Below are positions 19,177-29,553 of a DNA stretch of 64,000 nt, in pieces; the stretch's first letter is position 1, and each line of letters opens with the position of its first letter. The translations under genes were made by a program, and so were the position numbers. The notes under the pieces are model-generated. The model saw only the letters and a list, made by a program, of their open reading frames with translations. It did no database searches and was not told where the DNA came from. The stretch covers positions 8,394,693-8,458,692 of the forward strand of contig RPFO01000154.1 in assembly GCA_009746045.1 (NCBI GenBank), given 5' to 3'. The stretch is from Mesostigma viride (lineage: Eukaryota > Streptophyta > Mesostigmatophyceae > Mesostigmatales > Mesostigmataceae).

Positions 19177-20606
19177 TTAAGAAGCGAAACGGCTTGCCGC
19201 CCATGCCCGGAAACTTTGCTGCTTGAGGACGTTGAAGGAACCGCGCGTAGATCTCGATGACGGCCTTCGGCAGCCGGTTGTGCACGCGTTCTTCTGCAGC
19301 CGAGCAGACCCAGCTACCGTGTCCAGCCTGCTTGAGTTGAGCTCGCGGTTGGGCTTCCAGTTCTCCGGCTCCAACGCGAACGGGGATAACGTACACGTGC
19401 TTGTTGGAGGGAGACGGGTGTGGAATTGCAGCGGAAGTGGAGGACGTAACTGAAAGTAGATCGGATCGCCGACCTTCCGCCGAACATCTATTGCTGCGAG
19501 TTTCAGCGTCAGGGTTTGCAGCGCTCGAACAGTGGCCGTCGCCGAACTTGCTGTTCTTGTTCCGAAAGTTCCGTAACGAACTCGGTCGGGTCCATCGCCA
19601 TTTCGGGGTCGACCATGCGAGTTGTCGGCTTGTAAGTAGATAGATAAGCTCCTTACAGGGTGGCTAAATGACAAAACGATGGGTTTCGCGAGGCCGGAAA
19701 CCTCGCTGACGTAATGGAGTAGTGCTGGGTCTCGGTTGATGAGATATGGTGCTTCTCCTCGGCGAACTGCTTCCTCTCGAAATCGCGGGCCAGGTACACG
19801 AACCGGCAGAGGGCAGGGCGCGGAAACTGGTGATGGTCCGGCATCTGCGGCCATCATGGCCGTCCACGGTACCGCAGGCCCGCCGACGCTCGGAATGGTC
19901 CCACGGCAGGGACGCCTCCCGGCGAGGCCGTGGCAGGATTAGTTGGGGCCGCCGACCCACCTGCGTGAAAATGGACTCTTGGTGATGAGCGTCACGATTG
20001 AATCTTGGCGTTCCGATGGTACTTGGAGCGCGATCATGGGGAACGCCATGCCGTCCTCATACAGAAGGAGAACTGGCAGGGGGATGTAGATGACCCTTGG
20101 TTCAATCCCCGTTCTGCCGCCGTGTGTCGACCAGGGATGGTTGCGCCGTGGCGGGTGGGTTTCTTCGACGTACAGGTTTGACGGATCGCGCGGCTCAGCT
20201 GTCGTACACGGCATAACTCTCCCGTCAATCTCCCTCGATGGTTCGTGCCACCGACCTTGAAACTCGACTTCTTGATGAGTGATGCGCGCGATGTTCGTCC
20301 AGAAAGGGTCAGATCTTCCACCAGGCCTTGCCGAACTCGGGCGTTTCCCCACTCGTTGATAGCCGGAAGCTCGACGTACAAAACCACTTTGGAAATTAAG
20401 ACCCCGCTCTTGGGCAGTTGAAACTGCACCTTCGCGAACGAAGCCCTGGTTACCGGCCACGGGACACCACCCCATGTCCTCAAAGGAGAAGTTTGGTGTT
20501 GACTGCTGGGTAGATGGCCTGAGAAGGTCTGGTCCGGCGAAAACGGTCAGGGACGCGTTCCTGCGGTCCCTTGGCGCGGAGGATAAGAACTGGACAACCC
20601 AGACAT
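19177..20606 (-). pseudogene. Major capsid protein paralogue, decayed
   Basis: The likely start is ATG 20606; shortly after, in another frame, LRAKGPQ echoes the MLKARGPQ start of the intact capsid protein at 25485. Then FAKVQFQLPKSGVLISKVVL (near 20430) matches the first jelly-roll strands, FERKQFAEEKHHISSTETQ (near 19755) matches the second-domain DYERAQF..ITE motif, GDPIYFQ lies near 19460 and the C-terminus RFAS-stop is at 19177. The normal size is about 475 codons but many indels break it. It is in tandem with two other capsid genes on the same strand. Confidence 0.72.
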
Positions 20607-20667
20607 GGTAGGCGTATGTTTTATATAACGTAATAAAGATTTTTTTTCGGTCTCCAATCGCAAACGT

Positions 20668-23600
20668 TTACGACGCGGAAACGTGCCCGCCCATTCCCCA
20701 GACTGGAGCGAACGAGGGTGAAACTGCCGCGCGTAGACATCCGATCTGTGCCAGGTGGGATGCCGCCCTTGGAGGTGGACCCTACGCCTTTCCGAGCGAC
20801 AGCTTCAACGACTATCGACAGGCCGCGACATGTTCACGCTCCGAAGCTTCCCGACTCGGGGCGGAGAGCAGAAGGGGATGCAGTACACGCGCGAGTCTTC
20901 TCCACCGCGTGTGGACAGTCCGCGGCACGAGATAGGGAGAAATAGATCGGATCGCGGCCGTCGCCGTACAGTGCCTGCGAGTTCAATGTACAAATTCGCG
21001 CGGGTGAAGAGGATGCCCGTCGCCGAACTCGCTGTTGTCATTATAGAACTTCCAATAGGCGTTGTAACCGAAATCAGGGTCGGAACGGAACTTGTTGGCG
21101 AGACGAGAGGTCCGAAGCTTGAACCAGAACAACAGCTCCTTGACGGGTGTTGAACCGCAAGTCGAGGTCGACCTCGCCCTCGCCGCCCACGTGCTGCTGG
21201 TAAAACTGTGTCTCCGTGATCAGTACTCGTGGCCGTTCAGGCGCGAACTGCTTCCTCTCAAAGTCCGTCTAGGTAGAAGAAACCGGGCTAGGAGCTTGCA
21301 CTCGAACTTAGGCGCGGTGCGCGATCCAGTTGGCGGGGGGTGAACGAACGGCTGGGACGTGCCCGCGTGTAGTTGATGGCTGGGGACTTCGCCGCGTCGA
21401 TGTTCATGAACCAGTCGCCGGAGTTGCCAAAAAGGTCGCCGGCACCCAAAGCCTTCACGCGGACCGTCGCGGCGGTCAGGATTCCATTGGCCCCGGTCGT
21501 CCAGGAGTCGACGGAGAACCGGGTGGCGCCCTGAGTGTCCGCGAGAGTGGCCCAGTACGAACCCGTGTTGGTGACGACGTCCGACCCCCGGGTCGCCGAG
21601 AACATGGTGCTGGGCTGCAGCGACCAGATCTGGCGGATGACAGGGAGTCGGGCGGTAGACGAAACCACGCCCGAGGTCGCGCCGATGTCGTTCGGGGTCA
21701 CGGCCAGGTTGTAGAACCAGACGTACTCCCACTTGACGTTGTTCTTCGCCGCCAGCTCGGGGGGGGAGTTGGGTCCGCTGCCCAGGTACAGCTTCTTATC
21801 CGCGATGGTCGGCCGCTTCATGATCGGCCACAGAGGGTGCATCTCTTTCTCGATGCCGTCCAGGTAGAGCTTGTACACAGCTGTTGTTGTTGTAGTACAG
21901 GACCGTTCCAGAATCGGACGTCGCGGATCCTCAGCTTCAGCTTGGGCGAGTACACGAGACTGCCGATGCCCACGGGGCCGAAAGTCAGGATGCTGTCGAA
22001 AATAGTGTCCGCCACGAAACCGGCGTGGGATGCGTCGTCCACGGCGATGAAGGGGTACTGCACGCCGTCGATGAACACGGCGATCGCCTTCAGACTCTGA
22101 CTAGACGTCGGCGTGCTCGTGCGAACTTGGGTACGCAGCCTAGTGAAAGTTAACGTGTGCCACGCGTCGAACGAGAACGCAGGCATGCTTGCCTTCAGCG
22201 GCGGTCGTTGGTCGCGGTATCGCCCTGGCTGACGATGTACATATCCGTAGCCGCGGGGTTTAGGTATACGCTCAGACGCTTCTTCCGGTTGCGGCCCGTC
22301 GGCCGTCGAGGCTGGCCCGATCGTGAAGAGGTGCGTGTTATTGGCGCTCCAGAGAGGCGCTGGCCACGCGGAACTCGAACGAGACGGTGAAAGGTTCTGC
22401 CCGGTCCCTGTTCCGTCGGTGAGCGGGATCTGCACGCGGGTCGTGGGTGTTTGACAAGGTCGTGTAGTCGGCCGCCGCGTTGGTCCACGCGATCTCGCCG
22501 CCCGCGACGGACACCTGCGACCCGATGACCTGCGCGATCGCCGCGCCCGTGCCCGTGTTCGCCGTCGATCCAGCCGCGAACGCCCAGTGACCAGGGACAG
22601 CGGCAGGGACAGAGCCGGGCGAGTGGTCTCCACGCGCGTAAGGACGACGCGTGCGCCTGCCCGTCGCCGACGTACAGGCTGTCCTGGGGGAACTGCTCCA
22701 TCTGCGACCCGACGCCGCCAGCCTCCGCCGTGACCTAATGTCACCCTTGGACCCTGTGAAAATGCGAATGTTGTCCGTCCCGCTGCCGTACTCCATGATC
22801 GTGTTGCCGACCCCGCTCACGTTCGTGGCGGGACAGGTCACAGTCGTCGCGATCGTGAAGGTCGAGTCTCCGCCGTTAAAGCTCGCGTCGCTCAGATCGG
22901 CGACCGCGTGGTTCGCCGTAGCGCCGAACGCCGCTCCGGACGACTTGATCGCGTTCTCGGCGTTGACGTAGTTGTAGAGCGTGAACTTGGGGTTCAGAGC
23001 CGTGGGCTGCGAGCTGCCCGTGTTGTCCAGATCCCCGTCGAAGTCCCAGTACCCTGCTGCGGCGTTATCGGCGACGGCCTGGTTGTACGGGAACACCGGA
23101 TAGTCGATGGCCGCGCTACCACTCGTGTCCACGGGGAAAACGTTTGCGTAGTACGTGAATATGCGGTCGGGTCCGCGAACTGCACGCGGATCACGACGTC
23201 GTGGTGCTGGATGGCGATCATGGCAGAGCCAGACCCGGGTCCATCGTGAACGCGAACTCGATCGGGATGTAGATGTGCTGCCGGCGCGTGCCGTTGCAGT
23301 AGTCGTAGATGTCGCCAACTCGTCGAACTTGACGCTGCCGCCGTGGTTCGTGGGCAGGTTGTCGACGCTGCTCTTTGTGGCTCTTCCGCGACATGATGTC
23401 CATACGTGGAGGGAAGATCGCCGTCAGGCGCTCGATGCTGAACCCGCCGATCACGAGCTCGACGTACTTGATCAGGATGCGGGCGAAGTCCTTCGCGAAA
23501 GGAGAATACTTCAGGTTAGGGAACTCCTCCATGTCGATGTAAAGCATCACCTTGTGGAGGAGGTCGCCGGATCGAGGGATCTTAAACTCGATGAGCTGGC

Positions 23601-23763
23601 CATAGGTGATGACACCGGCCGACTGTGTAATCTCCGCGTCTTCCATCGCGTAGTTGGTGTGGCGGCTCCAGGTAGACTTGAAGAAGGTGATCTCGGGGTC
23701 TACGATGAGCATCACGTCCTGACTCCCCTTGCTCCGGATCCACATAACAGGACAGGACGACAT
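20668..23763 (-). pseudogene. Major capsid protein with LamG-like insertions, frameshifted
   Basis: Starts at ATG 23763 (MSSCPVMWIRSKGSQDVML). The first jelly-roll is clear (ITFFKSTWSRHTNYAMED; later QHIYIPIEFAFTMDPG in another frame). Where the intact paralogue has a roughly 170-residue linker, this gene has about 600 residues rich in Gly, Thr and Asp with laminin-G/concanavalin-like signatures: AAGYWDFDGDLDNTG, SFDAWHTLTFTRL, AVFIDGVQYPF, LYLDGIEKEM, WEYVWFYNLAVTPNDI. The second jelly-roll returns at DFERKQFAPERPRVLITETQ (near 21270) and ends GMGGHVSAS-stop at 20668. LamG domains bind sugars or proteins, so the insertion probably projected from the capsid surface. At least five shifts break it. 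Confidence 0.72.
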
Positions 23764-23805
23764 GGTTGCGGCGATACGGATATATTACTACGGTCGAATA
23801 TTTTT

Positions 23806-25485
23806 TTACGAAGCATAACGCTTGCCGCCCATGCCCGACTGGATGGAGAGGATGTTAAAGTTGCGCGCGTACACGTGGATCGTGCCCGACGGAATGCCGC
23901 CCAGACCGGTCAGGACCAGCTTGACGTCGTCCAATCTGGACATGTTCACGGAACCTGTGGGCTTGCAGTTTCCTGGGTCGAGGCAGAAGGGGATGATATA
24001 GATGTTGTGGTCGGAGTCCATCCGCTTGTGGAATTGGGTGGGGACCACGTACGAGAAGTAGATCGGGTCCTTGCCGTCTCCGTACATGTTCTGGGAGTTC
24101 AAAATCAGGTTCGCCGTGCGGAACAGGTGGCCCTCGCCGAAGGTGCTGTTCGGGTTGCGGAAGGACCAGTAGCCCTTGTAGTACCCCTTCTGGGTGGTCT
24201 CCGCGTCCGCCCAATTGTCGGGGCGGTAGAAGAAGATCAGCTCCTTGACAGGGTGGTTGAACTTGAGGTCGATGGTCACCTGCTCCTGGCCGCCGACGTA
24301 GTGGGTAAGGAGCTGCTGCTCTGTGATCAGGAACTCGTGCGCCTCGGACGCGAACTGGGCGCGCTCGTAGTCGTCCAGGAACACGTACCGCCCCACGAGC
24401 CGCGTGGTGAATGTGGGCGGGTTGGCGGCCCATACCGCCTTCTTGTTGGCAGCGACGGTGCTGAACATCGGGGTGAACTTCTCGGCCTTCGGGATCATGG
24501 CGTCGCTGATCGTAAAGACGCGCGAACGGCCGATCTCCGCGTTGTAGTCGGCGATCTGGAAAGAGATCTCCAGCTTACCGTCAACGTTACCGTTCGGGGG
24601 CGTGGCCGTGGTCACGATGTCCGTGATCTTGTCGGTGTACATCGCGTTCTCGATGACGTGCTTGATCCACTTCCTGTCGCCCGTCTCAGACACGAGCTGC
24701 GCCATCTGGTCGCCGTACGACTGATCCAGGTACCTAGACCGGATGATGGAGCGGATCAGGTTGTAGTCGGGGGTGGCGGAGGTGTTCAGACTGGACTTGA
24801 CGGTGCCACCGATCGTGCCCGGGACCGTGTCGTACAAGGGCTCGGACTTGGAATAGCTCGTGAAGATCTTGTCGGGCGTCGCGAACTTCACGCGCACGCG
24901 GACCTCGTGGAATGACAACGCGATCATGGGGAAACTCGTGCCCGGCTCGCACGCAAACGCGAACTCCAACGGGATGTACAGATACTGCGGAGTCGTGCCG
25001 TCGAACCACTCGGTCATCTTGCCGGCCTTGTTAAACTTGACGGACCCGCCGTGCGCCGTGGGCATGTTCTCGACCCAGCTGGCGTAATCCGGCCGGTTCA
25101 GGATGTCCCATACATGGAGCATGTCGCCCGTGATCTTCTCGGTGGCGTACCCTCCAATCACGAACTCGACGTAGTCGATGAGCGCGCGAGGGAAGTCCCA
25201 TATGAACGGCGCGAAGGATCCGTCCCACCCGGGCACGGCGGACATCTGCACCACCAGCATCAGCTTCGTGATCAGATCGCCGACCCGGATCAACTTGAAC
25301 TCAACCGTCGATCCGTACGCGGACGTGCCCGTGGACTGGGTGAGCTCGATGTCCTCCCACGCGAAGTTGGTGTGACGGGGAAACACGGACTTGAAGAAGG
25401 TCACCTCGGGGTTTCCGATGGTCGCGATGTCTTGCGGCCCGCGGGCCTTCAGCATCATCATTTGAGCTCCCGAGGAAGACGCCAT
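23806..25485 (-). CDS. MCP: Major capsid protein (double jelly-roll), intact
   Basis: 559 residues from ATG 25485 (MASSSGAQMMMLKARGPQD). Hallmarks: NPEVTFFKSVFPRHTNFAWED near residues 28-47, FKLIRVGDLITKLML, DYVEFVIGGYATEKITG, YLYIPLEFAFACEPGTSFP, and in the second domain YVFLDDYERAQFASEAHEFL, KELIFFYRPDNW, PIYFSYVVPTQFH and the C-terminal MGGKRYAS. Length is in the normal range for the family. It forms trimeric capsomers of the icosahedral shell. It is divergent from the second capsid gene with a 98-bp shared promoter; minus-strand T-tract at 25517-25524. Confidence 0.93.
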   Translation of the reverse strand: MASSSGAQMMMLKARGPQDIATIGNPEVTFFKSVFPRHTNFAWEDIELTQSTGTSAYGSTVEFKLIRVGDLITKLMLVVQMSAVPGWDGSFAPFIWDFPRALIDYVEFVIGGYATEKITGDMLHVWDILNRPDYASWVENMPTAHGGSVKFNKAGKMTEWFDGTTPQYLYIPLEFAFACEPGTSFPMIALSFHEVRVRVKFATPDKIFTSYSKSEPLYDTVPGTIGGTVKSSLNTSATPDYNLIRSIIRSRYLDQSYGDQMAQLVSETGDRKWIKHVIENAMYTDKITDIVTTATPPNGNVDGKLEISFQIADYNAEIGRSRVFTISDAMIPKAEKFTPMFSTVAANKKAVWAANPPTFTTRLVGRYVFLDDYERAQFASEAHEFLITEQQLLTHYVGGQEQVTIDLKFNHPVKELIFFYRPDNWADAETTQKGYYKGYWSFRNPNSTFGEGHLFRTANLILNSQNMYGDGKDPIYFSYVVPTQFHKRMDSDHNIYIIPFCLDPGNCKPTGSVNMSRLDDVKLVLTGLGGIPSGTIHVYARNFNILSIQSGMGGKRYAS

Positions 25486-25583
25486 TGTGCGCGGAACAGG
25501 TATAATATGGAAACGGAAAAAAAATGGGTGCACGCCACCTCGGCGCAAAAAACAGTTTCCAATATATATAGACGCCCGTAAAC
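25486..25583. promoter_or_regulatory. Divergent promoter between two capsid genes
   Basis: 98 bp. On the plus side, TTTCCAATATATATAGACG lies 15-34 nt before ATG 25584; on the minus side, a T8 tract and TATTATACC precede ATG 25485. Both are AT-rich islands in GC-rich sequence and would allow co-expression of the two capsid proteins. Confidence 0.5.
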
Positions 25584-27206
25584 ATGGCCGCCCAAAATAT
25601 CACCGCGCACCTGACATGGCTGAAGGCCAAGGGGGCGTTCGACGCGTTCCTGACCGTGAACCCAGAGAAGACCTTCTTCAAGTCCCTGTTCTCGCGCCAC
25701 ACGAACTTCGCGTGGACGGACGTGGAGATCCTACCGGACGTCGTACCCATGTACGGGGGTCAAGTTAAGTTCAAGATCCCGCGCATTGGGGACCTCGTTA
25801 CGCAGATGTACCTATACTACAACATCACGAAGCTCAACTACGGCGTCATGCCAGTGAACGTGGACAAGGACTCCGTGGGTTCGGACGGGGAGACCCCGAC
25901 GAACCCAGGAGTGGATGTGACGAACACTCGCATCACGGCCGCGTTTCAAGCGAGCGACTACCCCCTTCTCGCGGACTCGGACTACGACGGCATCACGCAC
26001 GAGTCGTTCCAGCCCGCGTGGATCGATTACATGGGGTACGTTCTCACCAACACGGTCGAGCTGTGGGTCGGAGGGAATATGATCGACAGCCACACGGGCG
26101 ACTTCCTCAAGGTGTGGGACTGCGTGACGCGCAACTCCGAGCAGAGTATCATCCAGGGACTGCCTTCGGAACACGGCGGGGCCAGGAACGTCGGCACGAT
26201 GCACGATCAGCACGTGTACGTACCCCTGCGCTTCTTCTTCAACCGCGACCCGGGCAACGCCCTTCCGATTGCGGCGATCCAGTACCACGACGTCGAAGTC
26301 GTTTTGAAGATGAGCGCGAAACCACTCCGCCACGACTACCTTCAGTACTTCGAGCGCATCCCGTACAAGGTCGCCCCTGCCGTAGACACGGAGCGGTGGG
26401 CCCCGAAGAAGGTGGAGGTGTACACGGGCGACGTGAACACGTCCCTGACGAGCACTGGCCAGCTGCTCGAGAGGGCGGACATCGGCGGCGATCTGAAAGC
26501 GGTGAGACTCGTGACCCGGTACGTGCTGCTGGACGACTTCGAGAGGAAGCAGTTCAACCAGGGGACGCACTCGTACCTGATCACGGAGACCAAACACCTG
26601 GAGTTCCCGCTCACCAAGAGGGACAAACTCGTGAAGGACCTCTCGCTTGAATCGATATCGGGCGCGTGCAAGGAATTGATCTTCTTTTTCCGCGCCGATC
26701 ACAGGAGGCTGGAGGGAAGCGACGAGAAGAACGCAAACGAGGAGTACTGGAACTTCGAGGGGAACCGGCCGTTCTCTCGCAACGATATGATTAACAAGGG
26801 GCTGTACTACGTGCGGACGTACGGCAAGCAGATGATCCACGTGGACAACGCGTTCTTCGACCGGGCGACGCTTAGCTTGAACAACGGGGACCTATTCGAT
26901 CCGCCACGGGACCCGCTGTGGTTTAACTACTTTTTGCCGGCGGAGTTCCACCGCCGCATCCCCGTGGAGAACTCGTTCGAGATGATCTATTTCATCCCCT
27001 TCTCTCTACGGCCCGAGGAGGATTACCCGACGGGCAGCATTAACCTCAGCAAGGTGGACAGGGCGACGCTGCGGTTCTACTTCAAGGCGGTTCCCGGCTT
27101 GAAGGAGGGGCCGGTGTTTTCGAACGGACGGGTGCACGTGTACGCCCGCGTCATGAACATCTTCGAGATCTCCAACGGCCACGCAAGGAAGACGTTCTTG
27201 AGCTAA
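25584..27206 (+). CDS. Second major/minor capsid protein (double jelly-roll), intact
   Basis: 540 residues from ATG 25584 (MAAQNITAHLTWLKAKGAFD). Capsid hallmarks: NPEKTFFKSLFSRHTNFAWTD, FKIPRIGDLVTQMYLYYN, DYMGYVLTNTVELWVGGNMI, HVYVPLRFFFNRDPGNALP, and in the second domain YVLLDDFERKQFNQGTHSYL, KELIFFFRADHRRLEG, PLWFNYFLPAEFHRRIP and FIPFSLRPEEDYPTGSIN. It is clearly paralogous to but diverged from the 25485 protein, so it may build a different capsomer class or vertex. Its stop overlaps the stop of the convergent LysM gene by 4 nt. Confidence 0.9.
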   Translation: MAAQNITAHLTWLKAKGAFDAFLTVNPEKTFFKSLFSRHTNFAWTDVEILPDVVPMYGGQVKFKIPRIGDLVTQMYLYYNITKLNYGVMPVNVDKDSVGSDGETPTNPGVDVTNTRITAAFQASDYPLLADSDYDGITHESFQPAWIDYMGYVLTNTVELWVGGNMIDSHTGDFLKVWDCVTRNSEQSIIQGLPSEHGGARNVGTMHDQHVYVPLRFFFNRDPGNALPIAAIQYHDVEVVLKMSAKPLRHDYLQYFERIPYKVAPAVDTERWAPKKVEVYTGDVNTSLTSTGQLLERADIGGDLKAVRLVTRYVLLDDFERKQFNQGTHSYLITETKHLEFPLTKRDKLVKDLSLESISGACKELIFFFRADHRRLEGSDEKNANEEYWNFEGNRPFSRNDMINKGLYYVRTYGKQMIHVDNAFFDRATLSLNNGDLFDPPRDPLWFNYFLPAEFHRRIPVENSFEMIYFIPFSLRPEEDYPTGSINLSKVDRATLRFYFKAVPGLKEGPVFSNGRVHVYARVMNIFEISNGHARKTFLS

Positions 27207-29524
27207 ATCCGAGATGGCCATTTTGTGTAAGGGCGCCGGGTGAGGGGGTCTATCAAGTACTTAGCAAAGTCCCAATTGGAGTAGCGCAAAGGATCGGTTG
27301 CCCACTTCCCAAATCCCATGGTTATATTTCGATTCATGAAACGGCGATACATTTCATCGGGAGAGTATCCCTGTGTACTCAAAAACTCGTACATGTGCGG
27401 GTCAAGTTCTGGTGTGGACCAACCATTTAATACATTCTTCCACGTCGAAGGATGTGATAGCTCTGCTTCCGGGCGTATCAATTGATTGTAAGCAAGTTCC
27501 CGATCCGCGGCCTCTTCAAAAAGGTCGTTGAAGTTATCGCGTCTTAACATCGCTTGGTGTCTATCCCACGCATCCTCCTCCTTTTGTAGAAGCGCATCTT
27601 TTTTCTGCGCCGCGCGATACAAACCTTGTGCGGCCTTTAAGTCCTGCGGCGTCTTTGGCCCAAGCGTTCCACTTTTACCATATAATGGCCGGATTCTCTC
27701 CGCGTCGATCAATCGCTGACGTTCTGCCGCCTGCCGGAGTTGGTCTTCGAGCATAGCTTGCTCGTATTCCCGTTCCACGCCTCTCTGGTGAGCCGTCAGT
27801 TGCGCATCCTGTGGCATACCTTGCGTATCGCGTAAGTAATCTTCGTACATTCTGGCTTCGTCTGTAGCTACCCGTTCTTCTAACGCCTTCTGACGTAACT
27901 CGTCGGCTAAGGCACGTTCTTTCTCGAGTTCGAATACTCGCTGTTCCGCGGCCGCTCGTTCAGCGGAAGCTCGACGTTCCGCGATCCTCTCTTCAATCCC
28001 CTTTACCCTATCCTGCCATTGTCTTTCATATTCCTCTTTTTCTCTTTGTAATCGCCGTGCACCCATCCTCTCTTCAAGTTCCTTAATCTTGTCTTGATAT
28101 CGCTTTGTATATTCGTCCTTCAAAGCTTGTTCCGCGGCCGCTTGTTGCGCGGCCGCTTGTTGCGCGGCTGCTTGTTCTAACCGCGACATGCGCCTGGTCT
28201 TACCGCTGCCATAGCCGTAATAGTTCCACAGGTCGTCAATACCCTCCATCGTGTTCTCGGGGTTGTTGTACTGATCCCAGAGGTACGCCCTGTTCATCGC
28301 ATCCAATTGGGATTGGATAAAGTTGTACTTCTGGGGCTTGAGACTAGTGTCAGGCCGTATCCCTAGCGCCGTGCGCCCGATCTTCGCTCCTACACCGCGA
28401 ATGGTGTTTTCCGCGGCCGACCTAGCGAAGTATGGAACGAAGCCTGGCATATACTTGTAATTCGCAAGCCTATCTAGTCCGGCGGAACTGCTCAGGCTTG
28501 ACAAATACGGCCTCACTCTCTGCATTCCGTGCATCAGGCCAAAATCCAGAGCGTTACCGGCGGCCGCGTTGTACATGGCCCGCATACCCTGGCCCGGAGC
28601 GGCGCGGGCGTACGCCCGACTCATATCCGCGACCGCTTTGGTACCGTATACGACCCTCGGATCGAGCGCAAAACTTTGAATATCGCGACCCAGACTCGCG
28701 ATCCGAGCGCCTTGGGGGTACCCGCCAAAGTCGGTAATCCCGCCTCCGGCCAGTTGCATACCTCCTCCGATCGCACTCCCTAAGGCGTTCATCCCCGCAC
28801 TGTAAGGGTCCTCGTTCATGTTCGCACTGAATACTCTACCTGCGGCCATCAAGTTGGGGCCTACCAGTTCGGGATCTCCGCGATCCGACCAGTAGTTATA
28901 ACCGGCCATGACCAACGGTACCGCCAGGGCCCCCGCTTTTTGCCAGCTATTGACACCCCTCCGCATGTCGTACAACTGGTTTCTAGCCCAATTAACGCCT
29001 GATTTGAAGGAATGCACGGGGTTCTTGGCGATTCCTACTACACTGGACCACCACCCCGGATTAGTACTGCCGCCCGCGTCCCAGCCGTCCTCGAACCCTG
29101 ACGGATCCCACAGCTGCATGTTCGTGTCCGGGTGGATCACGCCCTCCACGAAGTCCGTGAACGAGTACCTCCTCGGAATCAGAATGAACACACCCGCCTG
29201 GAGCGCCAGAGGGGACACGTGCGGGTTCGCGATCACGAGCTCGTCGACCGGGACGCCGAATCGGCCCGCGAGCGACTCCCACGTCTCGCCGGGCTCCACG
29301 ACGTGACCGCTCTTGTCCCCGTACAGCCCCTCGCTCTTGGTTGCGTACATCGGTAGGATGTTGCGTTCATACGCCTGCCGGATGATCGAGTCGGTGTTCG
29401 TCGAAGGGTCTTGCGGTGCCGCCTTCGTGAGCGAAGGGTCGGGAAGGATGCTCATGAGCCTCTGCAACAACTCGGGGGGTATTTGCACCATCTGCTGCTG
29501 ACCTGGTGGCCCCGACGGGTCCAT
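27203..29524 (-). CDS. LysM-domain coiled-coil virion protein
   Basis: 773 residues from ATG 29524. Residues 73-118 (GHVVEPGETWESLAGRFGVP ... GVFILIP) form a LysM fold, a glycan-binding module for peptidoglycan or chitin-type polymers. A Gly/Ala-rich middle (residues 170-380) could associate with membrane or be flexible. Residues 450-640 are Glu/Arg/Ala-rich heptads with AAAQQ repeats, a long coiled coil. The C-terminus is Trp/Pro-rich. With capsid genes next door a structural role is likely, e.g. surface fibre or host-wall contact; this is inference. No enzymatic motif. Confidence 0.75.
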   Translation of the reverse strand: MDPSGPPGQQQMVQIPPELLQRLMSILPDPSLTKAAPQDPSTNTDSIIRQAYERNILPMYATKSEGLYGDKSGHVVEPGETWESLAGRFGVPVDELVIANPHVSPLALQAGVFILIPRRYSFTDFVEGVIHPDTNMQLWDPSGFEDGWDAGGSTNPGWWSSVVGIAKNPVHSFKSGVNWARNQLYDMRRGVNSWQKAGALAVPLVMAGYNYWSDRGDPELVGPNLMAAGRVFSANMNEDPYSAGMNALGSAIGGGMQLAGGGITDFGGYPQGARIASLGRDIQSFALDPRVVYGTKAVADMSRAYARAAPGQGMRAMYNAAAGNALDFGLMHGMQRVRPYLSSLSSSAGLDRLANYKYMPGFVPYFARSAAENTIRGVGAKIGRTALGIRPDTSLKPQKYNFIQSQLDAMNRAYLWDQYNNPENTMEGIDDLWNYYGYGSGKTRRMSRLEQAAAQQAAAQQAAAEQALKDEYTKRYQDKIKELEERMGARRLQREKEEYERQWQDRVKGIEERIAERRASAERAAAEQRVFELEKERALADELRQKALEERVATDEARMYEDYLRDTQGMPQDAQLTAHQRGVEREYEQAMLEDQLRQAAERQRLIDAERIRPLYGKSGTLGPKTPQDLKAAQGLYRAAQKKDALLQKEEDAWDRHQAMLRRDNFNDLFEEAADRELAYNQLIRPEAELSHPSTWKNVLNGWSTPELDPHMYEFLSTQGYSPDEMYRRFMNRNITMGFGKWATDPLRYSNWDFAKYLIDPLTRRPYTKWPSRI

Positions 29525-29553
29525 CCTCGCTATATTATGTATCCCAACATAAT

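Noticed and set aside
23155-24915. Long plus-strand open frame (586 codons) opposite the capsid genes
   Set aside because: Antisense shadow of GC-rich capsid coding sequence; composition is Val/Arg/Asp/His-heavy and no start or promoter is apparent.
25812-26840. 342-codon minus-strand frame opposite the second capsid gene
   Set aside because: Shadow frame; the plus strand encodes clear capsid motifs through the same bases.
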